DNA of 15,499 bases, taken from NCBI GenBank assembly GCA_020343635.1, contig CP070804.1, positions 317,791 to 333,289 of the forward strand. Reading direction: 5' to 3'. The DNA comes from Candidatus Aenigmatarchaeota archaeon (lineage in GTDB: Archaea > Aenigmatarchaeota > Aenigmatarchaeia > QMZP01 > JAFGSV01). Made by a program: the position numbers and the translations under genes. The notes below the pieces were generated by a model. It was not told the DNA's origin. It made no database searches and saw only the letters and a list, made by a program, of their open reading frames with translations. Within the stretch, counting starts at the first letter, position 1, and every line of letters begins with the position of its first letter. Positions 1 to 5,792 of this stretch are shown one piece after another.

Positions 1-639
1 GAGGTCTATGAGCTCGGGGTTGACATTCACGTAACTCTCCTTGCCGGGAAGCTTCCTCTTTCCTGTCGAAGCGAGGTTCCTGATGAGCCTGGGAGACCCG
101 AACAGAAGGGCATCCCAGTCCTGGGAACCGCAGGCATAAACAAGGCCCTTCCTGTTCATGTATGACGCCTGGGCCTCGCCCTCGCTTGGCGCCTCCACGT
201 ACTGTATTCCCATGGCCTGAAGCAGCTCTTTGGCGTCATCAAGCATATCACTGGTGACCTTTGAAGTCTGCTGTGCATAGAGTCTTATCCTTTCGCGGTC
301 TCCCTCTTTAATGGCCTCCTCAAGCTTTTTCTGGGCATCTTCCTTGATCTTCTGCCGTTCCTCCTGGACCCCCTTCTTGAAATCAGGCGGCTTTCCGTCG
401 AATATGAATACGGGTGTTATGCCCCCCTCCAGCATCCTCGTGGTCCTGTAGAACAGTCCTGAAAGATGGGAAGTGATGTTCCCCTGGGAATCCTTCAGCG
501 GTTCTCCGGTGAACCTGTCCCTTATTATGGAAAGGAACTGGTATATGATGTTGAGGGCATCTATTGCAATAGTTTTGCCGTTAAGAGAATCCATCTCAAT
601 TTCCCGGTGTGTGACTATTTCCCTAAGGTTTACTCCCAT
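1..639 (-). CDS. fen: Flap endonuclease 1 (FEN1), 3' end cut off by window edge
   Basis: Structure-specific 5' flap nuclease that processes Okazaki fragments with PCNA. The first 213 codons are present and the C-terminal part, including any PCNA-binding tail, lies outside the window. The start MGVNLREIV matches the family N-terminus, so ATG at 637-639 is secure. Metal-binding acidic residues fall where the family has them: D27 (AIDALN), D81 (IFDGKPP), E153 and E155 (PSEGEAQA), D174 and D176 (GSQDWDALLFG). The helical arch lies roughly at residues 86-135 and is Lys/Glu rich, as usual. Many homologues have SQDYD where this one has SQDWD, a conservative aromatic change. It follows the membrane-protein gene on the same strand with a 36-bp gap that contains its own TATA-like element. 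Confidence 0.96.
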   Translation of the reverse strand, partial: MGVNLREIVTHREIEMDSLNGKTIAIDALNIIYQFLSIIRDRFTGEPLKDSQGNITSHLSGLFYRTTRMLEGGITPVFIFDGKPPDFKKGVQEERQKIKEDAQKKLEEAIKEGDRERIRLYAQQTSKVTSDMLDDAKELLQAMGIQYVEAPSEGEAQASYMNRKGLVYACGSQDWDALLFGSPRLIRNLASTGKRKLPGKESYVNVNPELIDL

Positions 640-656
640 AGAATTAGGTTGTTTTT

Positions 657-666
657 GTTATTAAAA
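657..666 (-). promoter_or_regulatory. TATA-like element for fen
   Basis: On the minus strand the sequence reads TTTTAATAAC, centred about 23 bp upstream of the fen ATG. This fits a promoter for a leaderless or very short-leader transcript. No Shine-Dalgarno motif precedes the ATG. Confidence 0.45.
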
Positions 667-675
667 CCCTTAACT

Positions 676-1290
676 CTATTTGCGTTTAAAAACCATGTCG
701 AACATCTTCACATACATCTCCACTTCGCCTAGGTGTTTTTTCGCCTTTTCAATTTCTCCGAAATCGAGATCCTTCTTGATATCCTCCAAGCCCTTCTTGA
801 TCTTATCGTACCACTTTTTCTCCTCGGGTCCCAGCACTTCAGGCTGCACGGTGTAGAAGTGATGCTCCAGTTCTTTCACGGACTCCAGCATGTCATCCAC
901 CTTTTCCAAAACGTCAACGCCTAGCTGCTTTTCTGATTTGGAAAAAGGCCGTAACGGTCTTTCACTAGGCACAGGCGACTGGGATGCGGTGTGGGGAACC
1001 GGGAAACCCAAAATATGTTGTTGGGACGCTCCCGTGGGCTGCATGGCTGTGGGTGGTGAAGGAGGAGTGGGAGCTCCTGGCGGCGCGGGTGCTCCGGGGG
1101 GCGCAGGGACATCATGCTGTTCCTCGGCAGGTTCTTTCTTCCTCCCCCTTCTGAATATCAGGAATGCTATTAAGCCTACTATAACAGCCAGAACAACGGC
1201 AACTACTATGTAGTTTTCGTTTATGAATTCCAAAACGTTTGTTACGGTTAAGTCATCCAGAGACAGGTTGCTGAAATCGGGCAGCCCCAT
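676..1290 (-). CDS. Single-pass membrane protein with Pro-rich linker and helical cytoplasmic domain
   Basis: Not recognised as a named family. The 204-residue protein has a short N-terminal segment (1-26), one strong hydrophobic helix at about 27-47 (VVAVVLAVIVGLIAFLIF) followed by RRGRKK, then a Pro/Ala/Gly-rich linker at about 53-115 built on repeats of the type APPGAP. A charged, probably helical domain spans about 118-204 (LEKVDDMLESVKELEHH; EEKKWYDKIKKGLEDIKKDL). The positive-inside pattern puts the C-terminal part in the cytoplasm. It lies between uS10 and fen on the same strand, with a TATA-like TCTTTAACC about 25 bp upstream, so it may be transcribed separately. The function is unknown; the shape suggests a membrane-tethered scaffold or partner-binding domain. 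Confidence 0.8.
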   Translation of the reverse strand: MGLPDFSNLSLDDLTVTNVLEFINENYIVVAVVLAVIVGLIAFLIFRRGRKKEPAEEQHDVPAPPGAPAPPGAPTPPSPPTAMQPTGASQQHILGFPVPHTASQSPVPSERPLRPFSKSEKQLGVDVLEKVDDMLESVKELEHHFYTVQPEVLGPEEKKWYDKIKKGLEDIKKDLDFGEIEKAKKHLGEVEMYVKMFDMVFKRK

Positions 1291-1330
1291 AATAAATTAA
1301 TTCTTCTAACTGGTTAAAGAAGTTGTATGC

Positions 1331-1657
1331 TTATTCCTTGAATTCTATGTCGATTTTTATGCCTTCGGGTATCGGAAGCCTGACGACCTGCCTGAGAGCA
1401 CGATCATTCGTGCCGATGTCTATGATTCTCCTGTGGACGCGCATCTCCCACTTGTCCCATGTGGCATTGCCGTGACCTGTTCCGTCGCCGCATGGGGTCT
1501 TGAGGGTGGTCACCTTGAGTTTCTTGGTAGGCAGGGGCATGGGTCCGCGTACGGCTACCCCATACTTCTTGGCTATGCCTCTTATCATCTCGCAGATTTC
1601 TTCCAGTTCCTTGTAGTTCCTTCCTGCCAGCTTGACTCTTGCGAATTCCATAATCAT
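1331..1657 (-). CDS. rps10: Ribosomal protein uS10
   Basis: Small-subunit head protein. The 108-residue sequence has the family hallmarks: FARVKLAGRNYKELEEICEMIR at the N-terminus, VRGPMPLPTKKLKVTTLKTPCGDGTG in the middle loop, and WEMRVHRRIIDI near the C-terminus. The length is normal for archaea. The ATG at 1655-1657 directly abuts the uS9 stop, so it is translationally linked to it. A second in-frame ATG at 1649-1651 (MEFARVKL) is equally possible. In archaea this gene more usually follows elongation factor 1A; here it is the last member of the eL18-uL13-uS9 operon. Confidence 0.97.
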   Translation of the reverse strand: MIMEFARVKLAGRNYKELEEICEMIRGIAKKYGVAVRGPMPLPTKKLKVTTLKTPCGDGTGHGNATWDKWEMRVHRRIIDIGTNDRALRQVVRLPIPEGIKIDIEFKE

Positions 1658-2155
1658 CTACCTCTTGCTCTTCTGCTTTGCCCTCCTCGGGCCCTGCGAG
1701 GATCTCGGTGACTTGTGGGTTTCTGTTCTCCTCTGATCATAAACCAGCATGTTCCTGTCGTAGCTCATGAAAACCTTCCTTGCATCTGCTCCAAGGCTCT
1801 CGGAAAGCGCCTTCGCTATGGCCTGCCTGGCAGCCTGAGCCTGACCTATGATTCCCCCACCCTTGCTTGTTACCTTTATGTTGAACTTCTTCCAGGCTTC
1901 CCCCACTAGCATGAGGGGTTCCTGCAGAAGAAGCTTTACTGTTTTGTTATCGATGTCGTCTATGCTCTTCGAGTTCAGGGTGATGATTCCCTTTCCGGGC
2001 TTTAAGCTTGCGCTTGCGACTGCTTTCCTTCTCTTGCCTGTGGAGAAAACAACCCTGGGCTGCGCTTTACCCTTCTGTTCAGGCGCAGATTCTGCTGTTC
2101 CAGCCTTCGCAGTTTCAGCTTTTTTCTCTTCTGCCTTTTCATCTTTCTTGCTCAT
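1658..2155 (-). CDS. rps9: Ribosomal protein uS9 with N-terminal extension
   Basis: Small-subunit protein whose C-terminal tail reaches toward the P-site tRNA. The 165-residue product has an Ala/Glu/Lys-rich extension at about 1-33, absent from the shorter archaeal homologues. The usual body follows: FSTGKRRKAVASASLKPGKG, LLLQEPLMLVG, GGGIIGQAQAARQAIAKAL and the basic tail ETHKSPRSSQGPRRAKQKSKR, which ends in the expected KR. The start overlaps the uL13 stop by four bases (ATGA), implying translational coupling. Confidence 0.97.
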   Translation of the reverse strand: MSKKDEKAEEKKAETAKAGTAESAPEQKGKAQPRVVFSTGKRRKAVASASLKPGKGIITLNSKSIDDIDNKTVKLLLQEPLMLVGEAWKKFNIKVTSKGGGIIGQAQAARQAIAKALSESLGADARKVFMSYDRNMLVYDQRRTETHKSPRSSQGPRRAKQKSKR

Positions 2156-2562
2156 ATTAATCCCGAAAGTTTTTCAAGGGTTATGAACTTCTGTTCTCCC
2201 TTGTTTTCAGCATCCTTTACAGCCGTGAACTCCTTGTCTTTGAGCCCCGCTGGTATAGAGATAAAGACCTTCAGCCTTTTTAAAGCTTCGCTGCCTCGTG
2301 CCGTTTTGTATGGCAGCATGCCCCTGACTGTCCTCTTGAATATCCTGTCCGGGGTCCTGGGGAAGAAGGGGCCGTGGTAGGGATCTCCCCTCGCTCTTTT
2401 TTCCTTGTACTCTGCGATAATGGTTTCAGGCCTGCCGACAATAACAGATTTTTCAGCATTGACTACACAGACGCTTTCTCCGTTCAGAAGTTTTTTGGCA
2501 GTTGCTGATGCCAGCCTCCCGAGAATCATGTCCTTTGCGTCTATGTACATCATAAGAATCAT
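2152..2562 (-). CDS. rpl13: Ribosomal protein uL13
   Basis: Large-subunit protein. The 136-residue sequence shows YIDAKDMILGRLASATAKKLLNGESVCVVNAEK at the start, the central DPYHGPFFPRTPDRIFKRTVRGMLPYKTARG, and the archaeal-type C-terminal region. The first ATG overlaps the eL18 stop by four bases. In-frame ATGs at codons 4 and 5 (MMYIDAKD) would give a start closer to the usual archaeal N-terminus, so the exact start is uncertain by four residues. Confidence 0.97.
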   Translation of the reverse strand: MILMMYIDAKDMILGRLASATAKKLLNGESVCVVNAEKSVIVGRPETIIAEYKEKRARGDPYHGPFFPRTPDRIFKRTVRGMLPYKTARGSEALKRLKVFISIPAGLKDKEFTAVKDAENKGEQKFITLEKLSGLI

Positions 2563-2915
2563 CCCATTATCTTAACCGTCTTTAGATTGGGCCTGCTTTC
2601 AACAAAATCGAAAACATCCATTACCTTTCCGCCGGCTTTCTTTATCTTTTCTTCGGCCTTTGCCGAGAATTTCAGTGCGGCGACATTAACCGGCTTTGTG
2701 ATGTCCCCGGTACCGAGAACATAACCAGGAACGATAACAGTTTCCTTTCCTGCATACCTTTCGAGTGAGAACAGGTTGACCTCGTATGCCTTCCTGCGCG
2801 GCCTGTTAAGCTTCTTTGCCAAGGCCCGCCAGAAGGGCTTATTTTCCTGCCTGCCCGTTTCCTCCATCTTCGCTATCAGATCCTTCAGCCTCGCGTTCTT
2901 CTCCCTTATCTTCAT
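2559..2915 (-). CDS. rpl18e: Ribosomal protein eL18
   Basis: Archaeal/eukaryotic large-subunit protein and first gene of the ribosomal operon. The 118-residue product contains NKPFWRALAKKLNRPRRKAYEVNLFSLERYA, VIVPGYVLGTGDI and LKFSAKAEEKIKKAGGKVMDV, typical of the family. The start is supported by a Shine-Dalgarno motif AGGAGTG ending five bases before the ATG, and by a TATA box further upstream at 2947-2955. Confidence 0.96.
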   Translation of the reverse strand: MKIREKNARLKDLIAKMEETGRQENKPFWRALAKKLNRPRRKAYEVNLFSLERYAGKETVIVPGYVLGTGDITKPVNVAALKFSAKAEEKIKKAGGKVMDVFDFVESRPNLKTVKIMG

Positions 2916-2946
2916 AATGCCACTCCTATTATTGTAATCCCGAGCG

Positions 2947-2955
2947 TTTTTATAT
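2947..2955 (-). promoter_or_regulatory. Promoter of the eL18-uL13-uS9-uS10 operon
   Basis: The minus strand reads ATATAAAAA, a good archaeal TATA box. Transcription would start near 2925, giving a leader of about 10 nt that just contains the Shine-Dalgarno motif at 2921-2927. Confidence 0.6.
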
Positions 2956-3027
2956 GGATTGGTTAACCTGTTATCTCATTCTTTTGACGAATGGGTTTTA
3001 AAAATATTTTTTGGTGTTTCAGAAATG

Positions 3028-3034
3028 AAAAAAA
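3028..3034 (-). terminator. Oligo-T terminator after tRNA-Leu
   Basis: Seven T residues on the minus strand begin four bases after the tRNA discriminator base. This is typical of archaeal intrinsic termination, which needs only a T tract. Confidence 0.5.
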
Positions 3035-3091
3035 TCAGTGCGGAGGCGAGGGTTCGAACCTCGGAACCCACTAAGGGAGCAGGTCTTGAGC

Positions 3092-3135
3092 ATCGGCTTC
3101 AGCGGACGCTGATTCAAACAGCGCCCCGGCGGAAT
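3092..3135 (-). other. tRNA-Leu intron 2 (44 nt, position 30/31, anticodon stem)
   Basis: Exon CGGC (3138-3141) pairs perfectly with intron GCCG (3094-3097) as the four-pair central helix, flanked by bulges AG|A and AT|G. The inner helix starts TTC with GAA. The intron interior folds into a 7-bp hairpin (GGCGCTG with CAGCGTC, one G-U pair) with a 7-base loop. The outer helix is weak, so this is a relaxed motif. Excision restores a perfect five-pair anticodon stem. Confidence 0.85.
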
Positions 3136-3144
3136 CTGCCGCGT

Positions 3145-3204
3145 TTAGCCCACGACCGCCTATTTAGCGACCCGATAGGATTACTATAGCAGCGGTCCAT
3201 GTGC
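3145..3204 (-). other. tRNA-Leu intron 1 (60 nt, position 21/22, D-loop)
   Basis: A bulge-helix-bulge can be drawn. Exon GGTC (3207-3210) pairs with intron GGCT (3147-3150) in four pairs, two of them G-U. Three-base bulges AA|G and AA|A hold the splice sites. The inner helix is CAC (3201-3203) with GTG (3151-3153), continued after a three-base bulge by GACCGC (3192-3197) with GCGGTC (3154-3159). The central helix is the weakest of the three in this window. Confidence 0.7.
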
Positions 3205-3250
3205 TTGACCAACTTCGCTACCTCCGCATAGCTAGTAATAATATGGATAC

Positions 3251-3260
3251 AATTTAAAAA
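3251..3260 (-). promoter_or_regulatory. TATA box for tRNA-Leu
   Basis: The minus strand reads TTTTTAAATT about 28 bp upstream of the tRNA 5' end. This is the expected distance for initiation a few bases before G1. Confidence 0.55.
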
Positions 3261-3286
3261 TAGTAAAATGCTCAGGAAAGCGTCCT

Positions 3287-3679
3287 CTACTCAGACTTCA
3301 GCTTCTCTATCTGGTCGGAGATTCCCTTGACGTACTTATCCACGTCCTCGGGAGGCTTTATCGTTGCGAGAAGAGATGACGGTCCCGTCTTCTGCAAGAG
3401 CTTGGCGTCTATTGAGGATATCAGAATATTGACCTTGTCAAGCACCTTGTGCGTTAATCCCATCGCTGTCTTGAATTCCTTCTCTATCTCAGCCATTGCA
3501 TCGATTGCGTCCCTGAGGCCAAGAGAGTATGATCTCAGCTTCTGTATGTCTTCAAGAAGGTCCCTGAAACGGTCAAGTTTTACGAAAACAGGGGGCGAAG
3601 CGCCCTTTGGAGCGCCGGGGATGTCAACCATGGGCTTGGCGACGGCCTTCTTCACCTGTTCCTCGAATTCCTTAGCCAT
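3287..3679 (-). CDS. Hypothetical helical protein
   Basis: Not recognised. The 130-residue soluble protein begins MAKEFEEQVKKAV. The start is placed at ATG 3677-3679 rather than the TTG three codons upstream, because a TATA-like ATTATAGAT lies about 20-25 bp before it and fits a leaderless message. After a Pro/Gly-rich stretch (GAPKGASPP, about 22-30) the remainder looks helical with heptad-like spacing (DRFRDLLEDIQKLRSYSLGL; DAMAEIEKEFKTAM; VLDKVNILISSI; VDKYVKGISDQIEKLKSE), suggesting a helical bundle or coiled coil. There is no signal peptide, membrane segment or catalytic motif. It stands alone between two intron-bearing tRNA genes on the same strand. Confidence 0.75.
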   Translation of the reverse strand: MAKEFEEQVKKAVAKPMVDIPGAPKGASPPVFVKLDRFRDLLEDIQKLRSYSLGLRDAIDAMAEIEKEFKTAMGLTHKVLDKVNILISSIDAKLLQKTGPSSLLATIKPPEDVDKYVKGISDQIEKLKSE

Positions 3680-3767
3680 TGAAACCAACCAATATCTATA
3701 ATGTTATCTTTCGGTTACTGATTTTTAAATGTTTAAGGAAAAGTTCCTAGATAAATAAATTCAGATA

Positions 3768-3959
3768 TGCGCTGGCCGGGATTTTCAGCTTACTTTTCCA
3801 CTTTTGCGCGCCTGCTTTTGTGCAAGCGTGAGCGTCCCCAACGCGAGTTGGGTTTTCCCTGCTTGCGCAGCGGAGGCATTAGCTGCCGGAAAAGCGGGCA
3901 TTTGAACCCGGGTTACAGCCGTGGCAGGGCTGTGTCCTACCAAACTAGACTACCAACGC
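3768..3959 (-). tRNA. tRNA-Gly(GCC) with a 119-nt intron in the T-loop
   Basis: The 5' exon (3901-3959) holds acceptor GCGTTGG, D-arm GTCT...GGAC, anticodon arm CAGCC-CTGCCAC-GGCTG and T-stem CCGGG followed by TTCAAA. The 3' exon (3768-3781) supplies T60, T-stem CCCGG, acceptor CCAGCGC and discriminator A, with no CCA. The two exons give a complete 73-nt tRNA with one U-G pair in the acceptor stem. The anticodon GCC and A73 fit glycine. Without removing the intron no T-stem or acceptor stem forms locally, which explains why a simple scan would miss or truncate this gene. The intron sits at position 59/60. Confidence 0.94.
3782..3900 (-). other. Structured 119-nt T-loop intron of tRNA-Gly
   Basis: A near-ideal bulge-helix-bulge surrounds the junctions. 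The T-stem is the outer helix. Exon TTCA (3903-3906) pairs with intron TGAA (3784-3787), and both bulges are AA|T with cleavage after the second base. The inner helix is GC/GC, a small internal loop, then CTTTTCC with GGAAAAG. The interior holds three further hairpins: CTGC-GCAA-GCAG with a GNRA loop, CCCAAC-TCGC-GTTGGG, and GCTTGC-ACAAAA-GCAGGC. Confidence 0.9.
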
Positions 3960-3983
3960 GTCATGTAAATTGTCGATTAATGC

Positions 3984-3991
3984 TTTAAAAA
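3984..3991 (-). promoter_or_regulatory. TATA box for tRNA-Gly
   Basis: The minus strand reads TTTTTAAA centred about 28 bp upstream of the tRNA 5' end. Confidence 0.5.
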
Positions 3992-4001
3992 TCCGGAGGA
4001 T

Positions 4002-4298
4002 TCAGCCAAAAATGGCTCCGAAACCCTCGGCGGCACTGGATTCCTGGCCTTCTATCGCTGCAGAAACCTCTTCAGCGTCCTTGCCTTTGAGCTCATGTCC
4101 GGCGTCTTTAAGCAGTTCCCTCGCCTTCTTAAGGGCGTCCTTGTCTCCGTCTATCTGCACGTAGTAGCCTTCTTCTTTCTTTCCTATGGCAGCATTATCC
4201 CTGACGGTTATGGATCCCCTTGAAACCAGCTCGTCGCCATAGAGCTTGTTCTTCGCGCCTCCGTACTTGTCCTTCTGAATGAAAAACACGGCTTTCAT
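4002..4298 (-). CDS. Small hypothetical protein downstream of the CCA-adding enzyme
   Basis: Not recognised. It is a 98-residue acidic/basic mixed protein. Residues about 1-50 look like alternating strands (MKAVFFIQKDKYGG; ELVSRGSITVRD; GYYVQIDG). A helix follows (KDALKKARELLKDAG), then a flexible Ala/Glu/Ser tail ending GFGAIFG. The start is firm: AGGTG (4304-4308) lies exactly five bases before the ATG. The gene begins 23 bp after the stop of the CCA-adding enzyme on the same strand and probably shares its transcript. The strand-strand-helix layout would suit a small alpha/beta ligand- or RNA-binding fold, but nothing in the sequence proves it. Confidence 0.78.
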   Translation of the reverse strand: MKAVFFIQKDKYGGAKNKLYGDELVSRGSITVRDNAAIGKKEEGYYVQIDGDKDALKKARELLKDAGHELKGKDAEEVSAAIEGQESSAAEGFGAIFG

Positions 4299-4321
4299 GC
4301 AAACACCTCTTTTGTCAATAA

Positions 4322-5722
4322 TTACAGTATCTTGTTTTTAAAGTAATCGGAAAGGGAGAATGCCAGTTCGTCGTTGCGTGCGGCTTTCTTGATCAGGGCA
4401 GCGCCGGATATCAATGAGAACGACTTGGAAACGCTCTCTGCCACGTAGGATGCGATCCCGCTGTCCAGCAGCGTCTTTCTCTTCGCTCCCATCACCTTCT
4501 TCAGGAATTGCCCTGCATCAGTGAACTCCCTCTTAACCTCGGTGACCAGCCTGTCCCCTTCCACCCATATCCTGCCCTTTCCACGGTACTTCTTTGTGAA
4601 CTCGTCGCTGTGTTGCCTGGAGAACGTAGGGGGCCCTGTGAGCTTCTTTATCTTCGGCAGGTCCCATACATCCATTTCGAGAAATATGAGGCATTCCCTG
4701 TCATCGCACCAGACATCGTATCCAATTACGCGGAAATCGCTATCCTCCAACATGCTTTTTATCCTCCTTGCACTCCTCCTCATCTGCGGATAGATGACGT
4801 CATCCACTACTTTCGGCCTGCTGAAAGACAGCGCTAACATACGAGTTTTCCTGCTCTTCAGCGTCTTCGAGAGCCCCTTGATATTTACCTTCCTGTCGAG
4901 GCTGAAGTACTTATCGCTTGGCTTTTCAAGGAAGGCCTTTGCACTCTCCCTGAACTTCTCGAAGTTGGCAGGGGAAAGCGCTGCTGCGACGTTCCTGTTC
5001 CTGTCCACTGGGTCTATGACTATCAGCGGCTGGTTCGGGTACTTTGACTTCGTATCCGGCCTGGTCCTGTGGTGCTTCTCCAGGTCTATGAAAACCCTGC
5101 CGGCTTCCCATTTACCTGCCTCACGCAGCAGGTTCAGGAAGCTCCTGTATCTGATTATGAGCAGCTCTGAAAGGTAACCTGAGAAGCCCTCCACACGCAG
5201 GTCGGAGCCGTATACCCCTATGCTTTTGGAGAACTGCTTCAGCAGCCGCACTTCCGAAGAAAGGATGGGCTTGAGGTTCTTGGTCATATAACGGTTGTGG
5301 TGGGGCGTCCTGTCTACCGCGGATTTTATCTTGCCGGCATCTTTAATGTCGTAGCATGGCACAAGATCTAGGGCGTATCCCTCGACCGTGGCGCGTGTGT
5401 AAGGATGCTCTGCATAGGCTATTTCATATGTCCCGCCTAAAGATTTCACGATCTTTTTCCCTATCTGAAGGCCTTTCATTTCAAGGCCTTCCCTCGTGAC
5501 GGATTCCGGGAACAGTATGAAGATGTCGAACTCGCGCTTGTCCGCGAGCCACGTGTCCCTGAGGAAGGAGCCCGCAAGCGTGTACTTCAGGTGCAGCGGT
5601 TTTATGACATCCTCGGTCACTTGCTTTATCCTAGAAAGAACCGCCTCCGTGTTCTTCCTTTCGGCAGCAGAAGGGGTTATCCTCTTTAGCGCCTTTTCAA
5701 TAACAGAATCAGCCCTGTTCAT
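4322..5722 (-). CDS. cca: Archaeal CCA-adding enzyme (tRNA nucleotidyltransferase, class I)
   Basis: Adds or repairs the 3' CCA of tRNAs, needed here because neither tRNA gene in the window encodes CCA. I place the start at ATG 5720-5722 (MNRADSVIEKAL), giving 466 residues, close to the family length. An in-frame ATG further upstream would add 44 unlikely residues across the divergent promoter. The nucleotidyltransferase signature is clear: GS at 51-52 (LAGSFLRDTWL), the catalytic pair E64 and D66 (KREFDIFILFP) and the third acidic residue D119 (YALDLVPCY). RTPHHNRYM and VRLLKQFSKSIGVYGSD follow, as in archaeal enzymes. It is divergent from the CBS-domain gene and followed by a small gene. 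Confidence 0.96.
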   Translation of the reverse strand: MNRADSVIEKALKRITPSAAERKNTEAVLSRIKQVTEDVIKPLHLKYTLAGSFLRDTWLADKREFDIFILFPESVTREGLEMKGLQIGKKIVKSLGGTYEIAYAEHPYTRATVEGYALDLVPCYDIKDAGKIKSAVDRTPHHNRYMTKNLKPILSSEVRLLKQFSKSIGVYGSDLRVEGFSGYLSELLIIRYRSFLNLLREAGKWEAGRVFIDLEKHHRTRPDTKSKYPNQPLIVIDPVDRNRNVAAALSPANFEKFRESAKAFLEKPSDKYFSLDRKVNIKGLSKTLKSRKTRMLALSFSRPKVVDDVIYPQMRRSARRIKSMLEDSDFRVIGYDVWCDDRECLIFLEMDVWDLPKIKKLTGPPTFSRQHSDEFTKKYRGKGRIWVEGDRLVTEVKREFTDAGQFLKKVMGAKRKTLLDSGIASYVAESVSKSFSLISGAALIKKAARNDELAFSLSDYFKNKIL

Positions 5723-5792
5723 GTTTATTCTTTGGGGAAATTGGTTAATATGTTTGGCGATGATTTTTATTTCTGAAATCCAAGAATCTAAC
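5723..5792. promoter_or_regulatory. Divergent promoter region between cca and the CBS-domain gene
   Basis: A 70-bp gap holds two TATA-like boxes. CATATTAA on the minus strand (5745-5752) lies about 26 bp from the cca start, and TTTTTAT on the plus strand (5764-5770) lies about 26 bp from the CBS-gene start. Both distances predict leaderless or nearly leaderless messages, and no Shine-Dalgarno motif is seen before either ATG. Confidence 0.55.

Larger units (their letters stand above)
3039..3227 (-). tRNA. tRNA-Leu(CAA) in three exons with two non-canonical introns
   Basis: The acceptor stem GCGGAGG (3221-3227) pairs with CCTCCGC, with discriminator A at 3039 and no encoded CCA. My exon model is 3205-3227 (23 nt), 3136-3144 (9 nt) and 3039-3091 (53 nt), giving an 85-nt mature tRNA. 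It has D-stem GCG/CGC, anticodon arm GCAGG-CTCAAGA-CCTGC, long variable arm CCC-TTAGT-GGG and T-arm CGAGG-TTCGAAC-CCTCG. Discriminator A, the long variable arm and loop CTCAAGA all indicate leucine with anticodon CAA (3087-3085). There is no intron at the canonical 37/38 site. The proposed introns are at 21/22 (60 nt) and 30/31 (44 nt). The second junction is well supported. The first could shift by a base or so because the flanking A residues are ambiguous. Confidence 0.88.

Noticed and set aside
3107..3123. Anticodon-like arm CGCTG-TTTGAAT-CAGCG suggesting tRNA-Ser(UGA)
   Set aside because: It lies inside intron 2 of tRNA-Leu. Using it leaves a 43-nt variable region and a discriminator A that does not fit serine. 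The leucine model explains every arm.
2959..3189. 76-residue plus-strand reading frame
   Set aside because: It lies antisense to tRNA-Leu and its promoterless flank; it is a chance open frame.
3154..3197. Possible Ser(GCU) anticodon loop CTGCTA between GACCG and CGGTC
   Set aside because: These bases form the inner helix of intron 1. Placing an anticodon here spoils the D-arm spacing and leaves about 90 nt before the T-arm.
3767..3988. 73-residue plus-strand reading frame
   Set aside because: It runs antisense through tRNA-Gly and its intron and has no recognisable protein features.
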